A stretch of 64,000 nucleotides of DNA from Mycolicibacterium sp. lyk4-40-TYG-92 (GTDB lineage Bacteria; Actinomycetota; Actinomycetes; Mycobacteriales; Mycobacteriaceae): assembly GCF_030209435.1 (NCBI RefSeq), contig NZ_JARVRX010000018.1:1-64000 (forward strand), in the 5' to 3' direction. A program made the translations under genes and the position numbers. Numbering within the stretch: the stretch's first letter is position 1; each line of letters begins with the position of its first letter. Positions 33,149-40,978 of this stretch are shown piece after piece. The notes below the pieces were generated by a model. It was not told where the DNA came from. It was given only the letters and a program-made list of their open reading frames with translations, and did no database searches.

Positions 33149-34489
33149 TCAGTCGACGGTTCCGGTGAGACCCAGTTCGTCCAGCGCCTGACGGGTGGAA
33201 TCTGCCAGCGCCGCTTTGGTGTTCGATTCGCCCGGTTCCCATGCGGTGACCGTCACGATGATCGACGTCGGGGTCTGGCACAACACCAGGAACAGATGGC
33301 CGTTCAGGCGTTCGAGGTCCACCGGCGTCAGTCCCGGCTCGACCAGGCGGGCGTGGAAGTTGTCGGCGTCGGTGCCGTCGGGCCGGTTGAAGGCGGGCGG
33401 GAACAGGCCGAGGTTCGAGCAGCCGATGGGCTTGCCGACCTTGAGCACCATCTTCTCCAGGCGCCGCACCGCGAACTTCGGCACCAGGGGTGTGAGCGGC
33501 AGCGGCGTGAGCATCATCCGGGTCCACTCGTCGACACCGGCGAGTTCACGTTTGATGTCGCCCCGCAGCTCGGACAGGTCGGTGCTGACTTTCTCCGGGT
33601 CGGCCATCACGGTGATGGTGCTGAGCGCATTGCCCCGGGTGTCGCCTTCGGTGCGGATGTTGACGGGGAACGACAGCATGGCCTTGCCGTCCTCGCCCAA
33701 CCGTCCCACCACCTGGCCTACCCGGGCAGCCAGCGCAGCGAACAGGACGTTGCTCGTGCCGCCAAGGGCTTTCGCGCGCTGGTACCACTCCTCGATCTCG
33801 ACGTGGACCGTGACGAACGGCAGCGTCACCGGCGTGGTGATCCCGCTGGACACCGGCGCGCTCACCGATTTGGCCGACGCCGCGAGGTCGCCCTTCTGAT
33901 CGCGGGCGATCTTGGCGGCCCCGACGACGGCCTTGAACCAGCTGGGCACCGAGCGCACCGTCTGGCGGAGGTCTTCGCGCAGCGCATCGCGCCGGGTGCG
34001 GGCACCGGCGATCGGGTAACCGAGATCGCGCGGCGACCCGTTGACCGCGTCGGCGACGGCCTCGGCGATGGCCAGGCCGTCACCGACGGTGTGCGACACC
34101 ACGAGCGACACCGCCGCGCCGCCGCCTTCGAGCTGCTGCACGCCGAGGTGCCACGGCGGGCCGTGTTCCGGGTCGACCGGGATGTAACCACGCTCGTTGA
34201 CCCAGTCGTTCACCTCGGCGACCGGCCGTGTCCCGGGAGAGACGTCGAGGTCCGCCGGCCCGGTGGAGCGGACCCACCGGTGGCGGCCGAACGGCAGCGG
34301 CGAGCGTTCGATCCGGCGGCCCAGCAGGCCGCCGCTGCCCAGATTGCGGTGCAGGCGGCGCAGGCCATCCAGGTCGACGGGGTGGTCGTAGATCCAGGTG
34401 TATTGGATGAGCGGGCCGCGGCCCAATGCCCGTAAGCCGGTGAAGGAGGCTTGATCTCCCAGGTCGATCGTGTTGTCGGCTACGGTCAT
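33149..34489 (-). CDS. WS/DGAT- or condensation-fold acyltransferase-like protein
   Basis: A 446-residue protein of the CoA-dependent acyltransferase superfamily. The active site HHxxxDG appears as SHTVGDG at about residue 132: the catalytic second His and the Asp-Gly are kept, the first His is Ser. C-terminal GKPIGCSNLGLF and PVNIRTEGDTRGNALS correspond to the conserved SNVPGP-like and NxR regions of WS/DGAT enzymes. It may acylate an alcohol or sugar to form wax ester, triacylglycerol or a surface lipid; which one is unknown. Downstream TetR, and a divergent ArsR-SulP-FHA operon upstream. Confidence 0.75.
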   Translation of the reverse strand: MTVADNTIDLGDQASFTGLRALGRGPLIQYTWIYDHPVDLDGLRRLHRNLGSGGLLGRRIERSPLPFGRHRWVRSTGPADLDVSPGTRPVAEVNDWVNERGYIPVDPEHGPPWHLGVQQLEGGGAAVSLVVSHTVGDGLAIAEAVADAVNGSPRDLGYPIAGARTRRDALREDLRQTVRSVPSWFKAVVGAAKIARDQKGDLAASAKSVSAPVSSGITTPVTLPFVTVHVEIEEWYQRAKALGGTSNVLFAALAARVGQVVGRLGEDGKAMLSFPVNIRTEGDTRGNALSTITVMADPEKVSTDLSELRGDIKRELAGVDEWTRMMLTPLPLTPLVPKFAVRRLEKMVLKVGKPIGCSNLGLFPPAFNRPDGTDADNFHARLVEPGLTPVDLERLNGHLFLVLCQTPTSIIVTVTAWEPGESNTKAALADSTRQALDELGLTGTVD

Positions 34490-34588
34490 GCCGCGAATGT
34501 TACCCAGCCCACAACATTTCGCTGCGCGAGCCTGTGGGTTGTCTGGGGGAGCTGATCTCGGCGATCGGTCGGATGGGGCCCGACGCGC

Positions 34589-34617
34589 TATAGTGGATTG
34601 ATAATTTCTTCAATCCA
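34589..34617 (+). promoter_or_regulatory. Promoter and operator of the arsR-sulP-FHA operon
   Basis: TATAGT (34589-34594) as -10, overlapped at its last base by the palindrome TGGATTGA-N8-TCAATCCA (34594-34617), a perfect 8-bp inverted repeat with the size typical of ArsR operators. The operator would cover the transcription start. Confidence 0.75.
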
Positions 34618-34636
34618 TCAACTAAAGGTGTGACAC

Positions 34637-35014
34637 GTGGTCGACAGCGTGCTCGATGGTCCCGAACGGCCGCTGTACGAGATCAAGGCGAACCTCTTCA
34701 AGGCCCTGGCGCATCCGGCGCGTATCCGGGTGCTGGAAATCCTGTCGACCTCTGACGGGCCGACGCCGGTGAGTGACATCCTCGCGGCCAGCGATATCGA
34801 ACCGACGCTGCTTTCTCAGCACCTGGCGGTGCTCAAGCGTCATCACGTGGTGAGCGGGTATCGGGCCGGCAACGCCGTGTACTACACGCTGGCGCATCCG
34901 AAGATCGCCGAACTGCTGCTCATCGCACGGACCTTCCTCGCCGATACCCTTGCCGCCCAACGTGATCAGCTCGATGCCGTCGGCTCACTGCCGCCGATCG
35001 GCACCAACCGATGA
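34637..35014 (+). CDS. ArsR family regulator of the SulP operon
   Basis: A 125-residue winged-helix repressor: LFKALAHPARIRVLEIL, VSDILAASDIEPTLLSQHLAVLKRHHVV and YRAGNAVYYTLAHP. No Cys is present, so the classic arsenic or cadmium Cys sites are absent; the few His (HH at about 74, H near 91) do not form a clear metal site. It could respond to an anion or a redox signal. GTG start after AAAGGTG. It overlaps the SulP gene as ATGA, and the 24-bp palindrome over its promoter supports autorepression of the operon. Confidence 0.9.
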   Translation: MVDSVLDGPERPLYEIKANLFKALAHPARIRVLEILSTSDGPTPVSDILAASDIEPTLLSQHLAVLKRHHVVSGYRAGNAVYYTLAHPKIAELLLIARTFLADTLAAQRDQLDAVGSLPPIGTNR

Positions 35015-36690
35015 CCACAGCCGCCGGCCCGCGCATCACCCGGCTGCTGCCGTCCCGCGCGGACTATGCCGGCCTGGGGAGGTCGTGGCGGCGTGATGTC
35101 CTCGCCGGGGTGACGGTCGGGGTCGTCGCGTTGCCGCTCGCGCTGGCCTTCGGTATCAGCTCGGGTGTCGGTGCGGCGGCCGGTTTGGTCACCGCGATCG
35201 TGGCGGGGCTGGTGGCCGCCGTGTTCGGCGGATCCCATGTTCAGGTGTCGGGGCCGACCGGGGCGATGACGGTGGTCCTGGCCCCGATCGTGGCCCAGTA
35301 CGGACTCGGCAGCGTCGCCGCAGTGACCATCCTGGCCGGCGTCATCGTCGTGGTGGCCGGCATCACCGGCCTGGGGCGCGCGGTGACCTTCATTCCGTGG
35401 CCGGTGATCGAAGGATTCACCCTCGGCATCGCCGTCATCATTTTCCTGCAGCAGGTCCCGGCGGCATTCGGGCAGGCGGCACCCGCCGGGCGGTCGCCGC
35501 TGGCGGCCGCCGGCGTCGTGGTCTCGCACATCGACATGGGTGCGGCCCGGCCGGCCCTTGTCGTCACTGTCCTGGTGGCGGTCCTGATGATCGCGCTGCC
35601 CAGGTTGCACCCCGCGGTGCCGGCGTCGCTGGTGGCCGTTGTTGCGGCGACTGCCCTGGTGTCGGGTACCGGCTTGTCCGCAACCCGGATTGGGGCGCTG
35701 CCGTCGCGGCTGCCCGCGCCCATCTGGCCGCATGCCGACCTGGCGGTACTGCACTCGCTGTTCGGCGCGGCACTGGCGATCGCCGCACTGGCCGCCATTG
35801 AGTCGCTGTTGTCGGCGCGGGTCGCGGCGACGATGTCCCCGACCGGTCCCTACGACCCGAACCGCGAACTGGTGGGCCAGGGGCTGGCGTCGGTTGCCTC
35901 CGGGGTGTTCGGCGGCATGCCGGCCACCGGGGCCATCGCCCGCACCGCGGTCAATGTGCGATCGGGCGCCCGGACGCGTGTCGCGGCCATCGTGCATTCG
36001 GTGGTGCTGCTGGCAGTCGTGTATCTGATCAGCGGACTGGTCGGGACCATCCCGCTGGCGGCGCTCTCGGCGGTGTTGATGGTGACGGCGTTCCGGATGA
36101 TCTCGCCGCACACCGTCACGCGGGTTCTGCGGTCGACGCGTTCGGACGCGGTGACGTTTCTGTTGACCGCAACTGTCACAGTCTGTTTCGACCTGATCCA
36201 GGCCGTCGAGATCGGCATCGCGGCCACGGCGTTGTTCGCGCTGCGTGCGCTGGCTCGGCGCAGCAGCGTCACGCGCGAGGACCTGCCGGGACCCTATGTG
36301 GCCGGCGACGAGCGCATCGCGCTGCTGCGGCTCGACGGGGCGATGTTCTTCGGTGCGGCCGAACGGATTTCCACCACGATCACCGACGGCAACCACCCCG
36401 AGACGTCGGTCGTCATCATCAGGCTGTCGCAGCTCGGCATGCTCGACGCCACCGGCGCGCACACCCTGACGCAGATCGTCGAAGACCTCGAGGCGCGGGG
36501 CATCACCGTGATCATCAAAGGCATCCGGCCCGAGCATCGGGACCTCCTCGCCGGTGTCGGCATCATCGACGCCCTGCGCCATGAGAAGCATCTCGTCGAG
36601 AACCTGGATGACGCCGTCGCCCACGCCCGCAGCCACACCGCCCCCGGTAGCGCTTCGAAAACCCATCTAGGCAAAGGAAACCCGATATGA
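35011..36690 (+). CDS. SulP family anion transporter with STAS domain
   Basis: A 559-residue SLC26/SulP protein. The membrane part (about residues 30-410, 7+7 inverted repeat) contains the ALAFGISSGVGAAAGLVTAIVAG block and GSHVQVSGPTGAM. A cytoplasmic STAS domain follows at about 430-540 (IALLRLDGAMFFGAAERI, RLSQLGMLDATGAHTL). SulP proteins carry sulfate, bicarbonate or other anions; the one here cannot be assigned. It is coupled to ArsR upstream and to an FHA protein downstream by 4-base overlaps, so regulation through all three is likely. Confidence 0.92.
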   Translation: MTTAAGPRITRLLPSRADYAGLGRSWRRDVLAGVTVGVVALPLALAFGISSGVGAAAGLVTAIVAGLVAAVFGGSHVQVSGPTGAMTVVLAPIVAQYGLGSVAAVTILAGVIVVVAGITGLGRAVTFIPWPVIEGFTLGIAVIIFLQQVPAAFGQAAPAGRSPLAAAGVVVSHIDMGAARPALVVTVLVAVLMIALPRLHPAVPASLVAVVAATALVSGTGLSATRIGALPSRLPAPIWPHADLAVLHSLFGAALAIAALAAIESLLSARVAATMSPTGPYDPNRELVGQGLASVASGVFGGMPATGAIARTAVNVRSGARTRVAAIVHSVVLLAVVYLISGLVGTIPLAALSAVLMVTAFRMISPHTVTRVLRSTRSDAVTFLLTATVTVCFDLIQAVEIGIAATALFALRALARRSSVTREDLPGPYVAGDERIALLRLDGAMFFGAAERISTTITDGNHPETSVVIIRLSQLGMLDATGAHTLTQIVEDLEARGITVIIKGIRPEHRDLLAGVGIIDALRHEKHLVENLDDAVAHARSHTAPGSASKTHLGKGNPI

Positions 36691-37115
36691 GCCTGACCGA
36701 CCACGCGCGCCCCAGCGACGATGCTGCCGTCGACGCGACCGTCATCCACCGCGTGATCGACGAACGCGCTGACGACCATGCCCCCCGCCGGCAGTCATCC
36801 GAGGTCCGCCCGGGCTCGGGTGTCCTGGCGATCACCCGCGGCCCCGGACCCGGCGGCCAGTTCCTGCTGGCCGATGGCGTCGTCGCCGCCGGCCGGCATC
36901 CCGACAGTGTCGTGTTTCTCGACGACGTCACCGTCAGCCGGCACCATGCCGACATCCGTTGGCTCGACGACGAATACTGGATCATCGACGCCGGCAGCCT
37001 CAACGGCACCTACGTGAACGGGACCCAGGTCCAGTCGCTCCCGCTGACCAGTGGTGACGAAATCCAGATCGGCAAGTTCCGCCTCAGCTTCACCTGCCGG
37101 GCGCAGGACCGGTGA
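36687..37115 (+). CDS. FHA domain protein
   Basis: A 142-residue protein: a 45-residue disordered N-terminus and an FHA phosphothreonine-binding domain (about 50-138) with the key residues GRHPDS, SRHHADI and GSLNGTYVNG. The architecture resembles GarA. The N-terminal VDATVIHRVID contains a Thr that a Ser/Thr kinase could phosphorylate for intramolecular binding, as in GarA, although the classic ETTS motif is not present. ATGA overlap with the SulP gene suggests it acts on that transporter, possibly its STAS domain. This would link anion transport to Pkn signalling. Confidence 0.9.
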   Translation: MSLTDHARPSDDAAVDATVIHRVIDERADDHAPRRQSSEVRPGSGVLAITRGPGPGGQFLLADGVVAAGRHPDSVVFLDDVTVSRHHADIRWLDDEYWIIDAGSLNGTYVNGTQVQSLPLTSGDEIQIGKFRLSFTCRAQDR

Positions 37116-37158
37116 CCGCGCCGGGACCGATCTGAGCCGTCCGCCGACCGGTGCCGTA

Positions 37159-37170
37159 CATAATGTGCCG
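37159..37170 (+). promoter_or_regulatory. Leaderless promoter of the DUF1275 gene
   Basis: CATAAT (37159-37164), six bases, GTG at 37171. The first base deviates from TANNNT. It helps choose the start among several in-frame GTG codons. Confidence 0.5.
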
Positions 37171-37914
37171 GTGGATGAGCAGTCGCCCGACAGGGTTGTG
37201 AGCAAGGAAGCCGCCATCGGACCGGAGGCCCGGTTGTCGTGGCTGCTGTCGTGGTTGGCCGGCATGATCGGCGCCGTCGCGTTCCTGCACAGCGCCGGAT
37301 ACTTCGTCACCTTCATGACGGGCAACACCGAACGCGCCGTGCTCGGCTGGTTCGACGTCGCGGAACGGCAGAAGGTGTCCGGAGCCGGGCCGCAGGCGGC
37401 GTTGTGGTTGATGGCGTGCTTCCTGGCGGGGGTGTTCGTGGCGTCGTTCCTGCGACGCAGGTACTGGCAGAACCATCCGCACGGTGCCACGGCCCTGGTC
37501 ACGGTCGGCTTGGTGGTCGCATCGGTGGTCGAGCTGTACGAGGACGGCTGGTACTACGAGGACGTCAACTTCACCGGCATCCTCATCATCTGTTTCTCGG
37601 TCGGCGCGCTGAACACCAGCTTCGTCAAGAACGGTGAAGTGGCCGTGCCACTGAGTTACGTCACCGGAACGGTCGTCAAGCTGGGGCAGGGGCTGGAGCG
37701 CCATATCTGTGGCAAGGGCACCGTCTATGACTGGCTTGGATACCTCGCGCTCCTGGGGTCATTCATGATCGGCGCGGGCGTCGGCGGCGGACTGGCCGAC
37801 CGCATCACCGGCCCGCAGCTCATCGGCACGGTCGGATTGATCTGCGGCGCAACGACACTCGTCACGTTCTTCCATTCGGACAAGAGGCACCGCGAGCCCG
37901 AGGCCGCGGCCTAG
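37171..37914 (+). CDS. DUF1275 (YoaK) family membrane protein
   Basis: A 247-residue integral membrane protein with six predicted helices. DUF1275 features are visible: GMIGAVAFLHSAGYFVTFMTGNTERAVLG near the N-terminus and VPLSYVTGTVVKLGQGLERH in the middle. The family has no assigned activity. The frame is open from 37051, but that part overlaps the FHA gene; GTG at 37171 is supported by a leaderless promoter, with GTG 37165 and 37198 as alternatives. It ends at a very strong terminator shared with the DUF2631 gene. Confidence 0.85.
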   Translation: MDEQSPDRVVSKEAAIGPEARLSWLLSWLAGMIGAVAFLHSAGYFVTFMTGNTERAVLGWFDVAERQKVSGAGPQAALWLMACFLAGVFVASFLRRRYWQNHPHGATALVTVGLVVASVVELYEDGWYYEDVNFTGILIICFSVGALNTSFVKNGEVAVPLSYVTGTVVKLGQGLERHICGKGTVYDWLGYLALLGSFMIGAGVGGGLADRITGPQLIGTVGLICGATTLVTFFHSDKRHREPEAAA

Positions 37915-37923
37915 AACCCGCTG

Positions 37924-37968
37924 ACGACAAAGGCCACGAACTCGCAAGGAGTTCGTGGCCTTTGTCGT
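37924..37968. terminator. Bidirectional terminator with 20-bp perfect stem
   Basis: Perfect 20-bp inverted repeat with a 5-base loop (GCAAG at 37944-37948). Arms begin ACGACAAAGGCC and end GGCCTTTGTCGT. It lies between the convergent DUF1275 and DUF2631 genes. Almost no T-tract follows. Confidence 0.85.
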
Positions 37969-37979
37969 GAAAACTGAGG

Positions 37980-38234
37980 TCAGCGGATCCAGCCGCGACG
38001 ACGCAGCCACCAGCCGCGGATCACGATGGTGAAGAGCAGGATCGAGAACCCGATGAGCCAGGCGTCCTCGACGTGGCCGACGTGGTTGCCGCGCAGCATC
38101 ACCAGCAAGAAGATTGCGGACAGGATGCCACCGGCCTGGATGACGCCGCGGTTCATCTTGGACCAGCCCCACTCTGCAGAGGGGACGTCCTCGACGTCGA
38201 TGCCGGTGCTTCGTTCGACCTCGGTGGTGGCCAC
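37980..38234 (-). CDS. DUF2631 family small membrane protein
   Basis: An 84-residue protein with a polar N-terminus (EVERSTGIDVEDVPSAEWGWSK), two membrane helices (about residues 32-48 and 57-73) and a basic end RRRGWIR. This is the actinobacterial DUF2631 family; Rv2876 of M. tuberculosis, from the same chromosomal interval, is a likely counterpart. Function unknown. AAGGAGTA stands before the ATG. A palindrome lies 42 bases upstream of the start. Confidence 0.82.
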   Translation of the reverse strand: MATTEVERSTGIDVEDVPSAEWGWSKMNRGVIQAGGILSAIFLLVMLRGNHVGHVEDAWLIGFSILLFTIVIRGWWLRRRGWIR

Positions 38235-38275
38235 GACTACTCCTTAACGATCCGATGGATTGCCGACATTCTTAC

Positions 38276-38294
38276 ATACGACGCTCGGTCGTAT
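38276..38294. promoter_or_regulatory. Palindrome upstream of the DUF2631 gene
   Basis: ATACGAC-GCTCG-GTCGTAT, perfect 7-bp arms. The size and form fit a TetR-type operator. No regulator gene is next to it. Confidence 0.5.
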
Positions 38295-38368
38295 TTGTCG
38301 GTGACCGGGTTGTCACCGCGCTTGTTCAGTCGACCCACCCGAGCGTGGCATCGGATTGACACTTGCTG

Positions 38369-38387
38369 TGACACCATAGTGGTGTCA
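38369..38387. promoter_or_regulatory. Palindrome over the promoter of the RHH-DUF4097 operon
   Basis: TGACACCA-TAG-TGGTGTCA, perfect 8-bp arms, 10 bases before the ATG and downstream of a TTGACA (38356-38361). It is the likely binding site of the ribbon-helix-helix protein encoded next. Confidence 0.68.
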
Positions 38388-38397
38388 TGATGGCGTC

Positions 38398-38889
38398 ATG
38401 GATCTGCAACCGTATGTCGACGGAGTTCGGCTGGAGCTGGAAATCGCCGCCGCCGCCGGTGGCGAGGAGGCTGCCGAACTCGCCGAACGGCTCACCGCGC
38501 CACTGGACTCCGCCCTGCGGCTGGCCTTGCTCGAGGCGCTCTCCGAAGCGGCCGAGCACATCACCCGCGAGCTGGCCCCCGCGTCGGTCGACGTACGTCT
38601 GAGGGGCCGCGACCCGGAATTCGCGGTGACCGGAGCGCAGGCCGATGCCGAACCCGCTCCGTCGGCTGTGGCGGATGCCGACGGCGCCGTCGCGGTGACT
38701 GACGACGGCGGGACCTGGCGAGTGACCCTTCGCCTGCCCGAGGGGCTGCGCGGCGGTGTGGATGCCGCCGCCCGACGCGACGGCCTGTCGGTCAACGCCT
38801 GGCTGGTTCGTGCCGTCGGAGCCGCGCTCGGCGGCTCGACGCCACGTGATCGAAAGCGAGGCAGTTCGGTCACCGGCTGGGTCCGCTGA
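38398..38889 (+). CDS. HicB-like ribbon-helix-helix protein
   Basis: A 163-residue acidic protein whose last 50 residues form a ribbon-helix-helix DNA-binding domain: VTLRLPEGLRGGVDAAARRDGLSVNAWLVRAVGAAL, like HicB-type antitoxins and Arc-type regulators. The N-terminal 100 residues are helical and of unknown role. No toxin gene is adjacent; the next gene is a DUF4097 protein. The palindrome TGACACCA-N3-TGGTGTCA over its promoter suggests autoregulation. No ribosome binding site precedes the ATG. Confidence 0.78.
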   Translation: MDLQPYVDGVRLELEIAAAAGGEEAAELAERLTAPLDSALRLALLEALSEAAEHITRELAPASVDVRLRGRDPEFAVTGAQADAEPAPSAVADADGAVAVTDDGGTWRVTLRLPEGLRGGVDAAARRDGLSVNAWLVRAVGAALGGSTPRDRKRGSSVTGWVR

Positions 38890-38934
38890 CGACACCGAAC
38901 AGAACAGAACCCATCCAACCGATCGGAGAGAAGA

Positions 38935-39735
38935 ATGCGAACATTTCCAACGCCCGACCCCATCGCCGCAACGATCGAACTGGGGGCCGGCTCGGTGCGA
39001 ATCGCCGCCGCCGACCGGAATGACACCGAGGTGCGCGTCACACCTCGTGACCCGCTGCGGGCTGCCGACGTCCGCGCGGCCGAGCAGGCGCACGTCGATC
39101 TCGCCAATGGCGTGCTCACGGTGACCGTCGGAAAGAGGCTGCTGGCGCTATCGCGCGGTGCGGTCAACGTCGACGTCGCGTTGCCGTCGTCGTCCCGGCT
39201 CGCGGTCGCGGTGTCGTCGGCGGACCTGCGGGTCGACGGAACCGTGGCCGACTGCCGGTTCGACGCCGCCAGCGGCAGCGCTGCCCTCGACGTTGTCGAG
39301 GGAAACCTCAAGGGCGCCACGGCGTCCGGTGACATCGCCGTCCGGCGCTTGCTGGGCAACGCCAACGTGTCCACCGCTTCGGGGGAAGTGTCGATCGACG
39401 TCCTCGACGGCGGCCTGAAGTTTCAGGCGGCCAGTGGCTCGGTGACCGTCGGGACGTTGCGGGGGACTGTGCACAGCCGAACCGCATCCGGCTCGCTGAC
39501 CGTGACGGACGCCGAGGCGGGATCAGTGTCTGCCGCGACCGCCAGCGGCGACGTCGAGGTCGGCGTCCGGCAGGGGACCGCCGCGAATCTCGACCTCGAC
39601 AGCCGCTCTGGCGACGTGCGCAGCGACCTGGCTCCCGCCGCAGGCCCCGAGAGCGACGATCGGCGGCTGGCCGTACACGCCCGGACCGCATCGGGCGACA
39701 TTGCCATCCGGCGCGCCACGACCGTGCCTGTCTGA
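38935..39735 (+). CDS. DUF4097 family beta-repeat protein
   Basis: A 266-residue protein made of short beta repeats with the motif (T/A)ASGxhxh recurring about every 20 residues: ASGSAAL, ASGDIAV, ASGEVSI, ASGSVTV, ASGSLTV, ASGDVEV, SGDVRS, ASGDIAI. This is the DUF4097 (adhesin-like) pattern, probably a right-handed beta-helix. It has no signal peptide or membrane helix, so a cytoplasmic role or leaderless export is open. GGAGAGAAG precedes the ATG. Co-transcribed with the RHH protein, 45 bases apart. Confidence 0.85.
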   Translation: MRTFPTPDPIAATIELGAGSVRIAAADRNDTEVRVTPRDPLRAADVRAAEQAHVDLANGVLTVTVGKRLLALSRGAVNVDVALPSSSRLAVAVSSADLRVDGTVADCRFDAASGSAALDVVEGNLKGATASGDIAVRRLLGNANVSTASGEVSIDVLDGGLKFQAASGSVTVGTLRGTVHSRTASGSLTVTDAEAGSVSAATASGDVEVGVRQGTAANLDLDSRSGDVRSDLAPAAGPESDDRRLAVHARTASGDIAIRRATTVPV

Positions 39736-39814
39736 CGCGGTGCGCCTCGTCGGGGTGTTCGCTCATTGCTGAACCGGATGTGCCACCACTGACGCTGACG
39801 CCCGGCAGGGGCGG

Positions 39815-39826
39815 CACAATAGAGAC
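39815..39826 (+). promoter_or_regulatory. Leaderless promoter of dxr
   Basis: CACAAT (39815-39820), six bases, GTG at 39827. The first two bases are not consensus but the spacing is exact. Confidence 0.5.
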
Positions 39827-40978
39827 GTGAGTGAGCGGCTACGAGTCCTGGTGCTCGGCAGTACCGGGTCGATCGGTACCCAGGCCCTGGAGGTGATCGC
39901 CGCCAACCCCGACCGGTTCGAGATCGTCGGCTTGGCGGCCGGCGGCGGAAATGCCGAACTCCTGGCCCGGCAGCGGGCCGAGACGGGCGTCACCAATGTC
40001 GCGGTGGCCGACCCGGACGCTGCGGTCGAGGCCACCTTCCGCGGACCCGACGCGGCAACGCGACTCGTTGAAGAGACCGAGGCCGACGTCGTCCTGAACT
40101 CTCTCGTCGGCGCGCTGGGCCTGAAGCCGACGCTGGCCGCGCTGCAGTCGGGCGCCCGGCTTGCCCTCGCGAACAAGGAATCGCTGGTCGCCGGCGGGCC
40201 ACTGGTGCTCAAGGCGGCGCAGCCCGGCCAGATCGTGCCCGTCGACTCCGAGCATTCGGCGCTGGCACAGTGCCTGCGCGGCGGCACAGCGGACGAAGTG
40301 GCGCGGCTGGTGCTCACCGCGTCGGGCGGCCCGTTCCGTGGCTGGGCAGCCGCAGATCTCGAGGCCGTCACCCCTGAGCAGGCCGGTGCCCACCCGACCT
40401 GGTCGATGGGACCGATGAACACCCTGAACTCGGCGTCGCTGGTCAACAAGGGGCTCGAGCTCATCGAGACCCATCTGCTGTTCGGCATCGACTACGACCG
40501 CATCGACGTCGTGGTGCACCCGCAGTCCATCGTGCATTCGATGGTCACCTTCACCGACGGCTCGACGCTGGCGCAGGCCAGCCCGCCCGACATGAAGCTG
40601 CCCATCGCGCTGGCGCTGGGCTGGCCGGCCCGGGTGCCGGGCGCGGCCCTGGCCTGCGACTGGACCACGGCCTCGACCTGGGAGTTCGAGCCACTGGACG
40701 ACGACGTTTTCCCGGCGGTCCGGCTGGCCCGTGAGGCCGGCACCCGCGGTGGCTGCCTGACCGCGGTGTACAACGCCGCCAACGAGGAGGCCGCGGCCGC
40801 GTTCCTCGACGGCCGCATCGGATTCCCGGCGATCGTGCGGACCGTTGCCGATGTCCTGGGCGCTGCGGATCAATGGGCCGCCGAACCCAGTACCGTGGAT
40901 GACGTGCTTGATGCGCAGGATTGGGCCCGGGACCGGGCGCGGCGCATCGTCGCACAGGAGGTTGTGCCCGCCCGATGA
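39827..40978 (+). CDS. dxr: 1-deoxy-D-xylulose 5-phosphate reductoisomerase
   Basis: A 383-residue DXR (IspC), which rearranges and reduces DXP to MEP, the committed step of isoprenoid synthesis and the target of fosmidomycin. NADPH-binding LGSTGSIGTQALEV is at the N-terminus; the metal and substrate sites are in LANKESLVAGG, PVDSEHSALAQ and TASGGPFRGW, and NSASLVNKGLELIE and VVVHPQSIVHSMV follow. GTG start. It overlaps rip1 by 4 bases (ATGA) and is followed by ispG, another MEP gene. Confidence 0.98.
   Translation: MSERLRVLVLGSTGSIGTQALEVIAANPDRFEIVGLAAGGGNAELLARQRAETGVTNVAVADPDAAVEATFRGPDAATRLVEETEADVVLNSLVGALGLKPTLAALQSGARLALANKESLVAGGPLVLKAAQPGQIVPVDSEHSALAQCLRGGTADEVARLVLTASGGPFRGWAAADLEAVTPEQAGAHPTWSMGPMNTLNSASLVNKGLELIETHLLFGIDYDRIDVVVHPQSIVHSMVTFTDGSTLAQASPPDMKLPIALALGWPARVPGAALACDWTTASTWEFEPLDDDVFPAVRLAREAGTRGGCLTAVYNAANEEAAAAFLDGRIGFPAIVRTVADVLGAADQWAAEPSTVDDVLDAQDWARDRARRIVAQEVVPAR

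Noticed and set aside
34966..36666. 566-codon open frame antisense to the SulP gene
   Set aside because: Arg/Gly/Asp/His-rich nonsense composition, typical of a frame opposite a real gene; the plus strand gives a clean SulP protein.
38398..38889. HicAB toxin-antitoxin pair
   Set aside because: Only an RHH domain like HicB is present; no HicA-like double-stranded RNA-binding toxin is encoded on either side.
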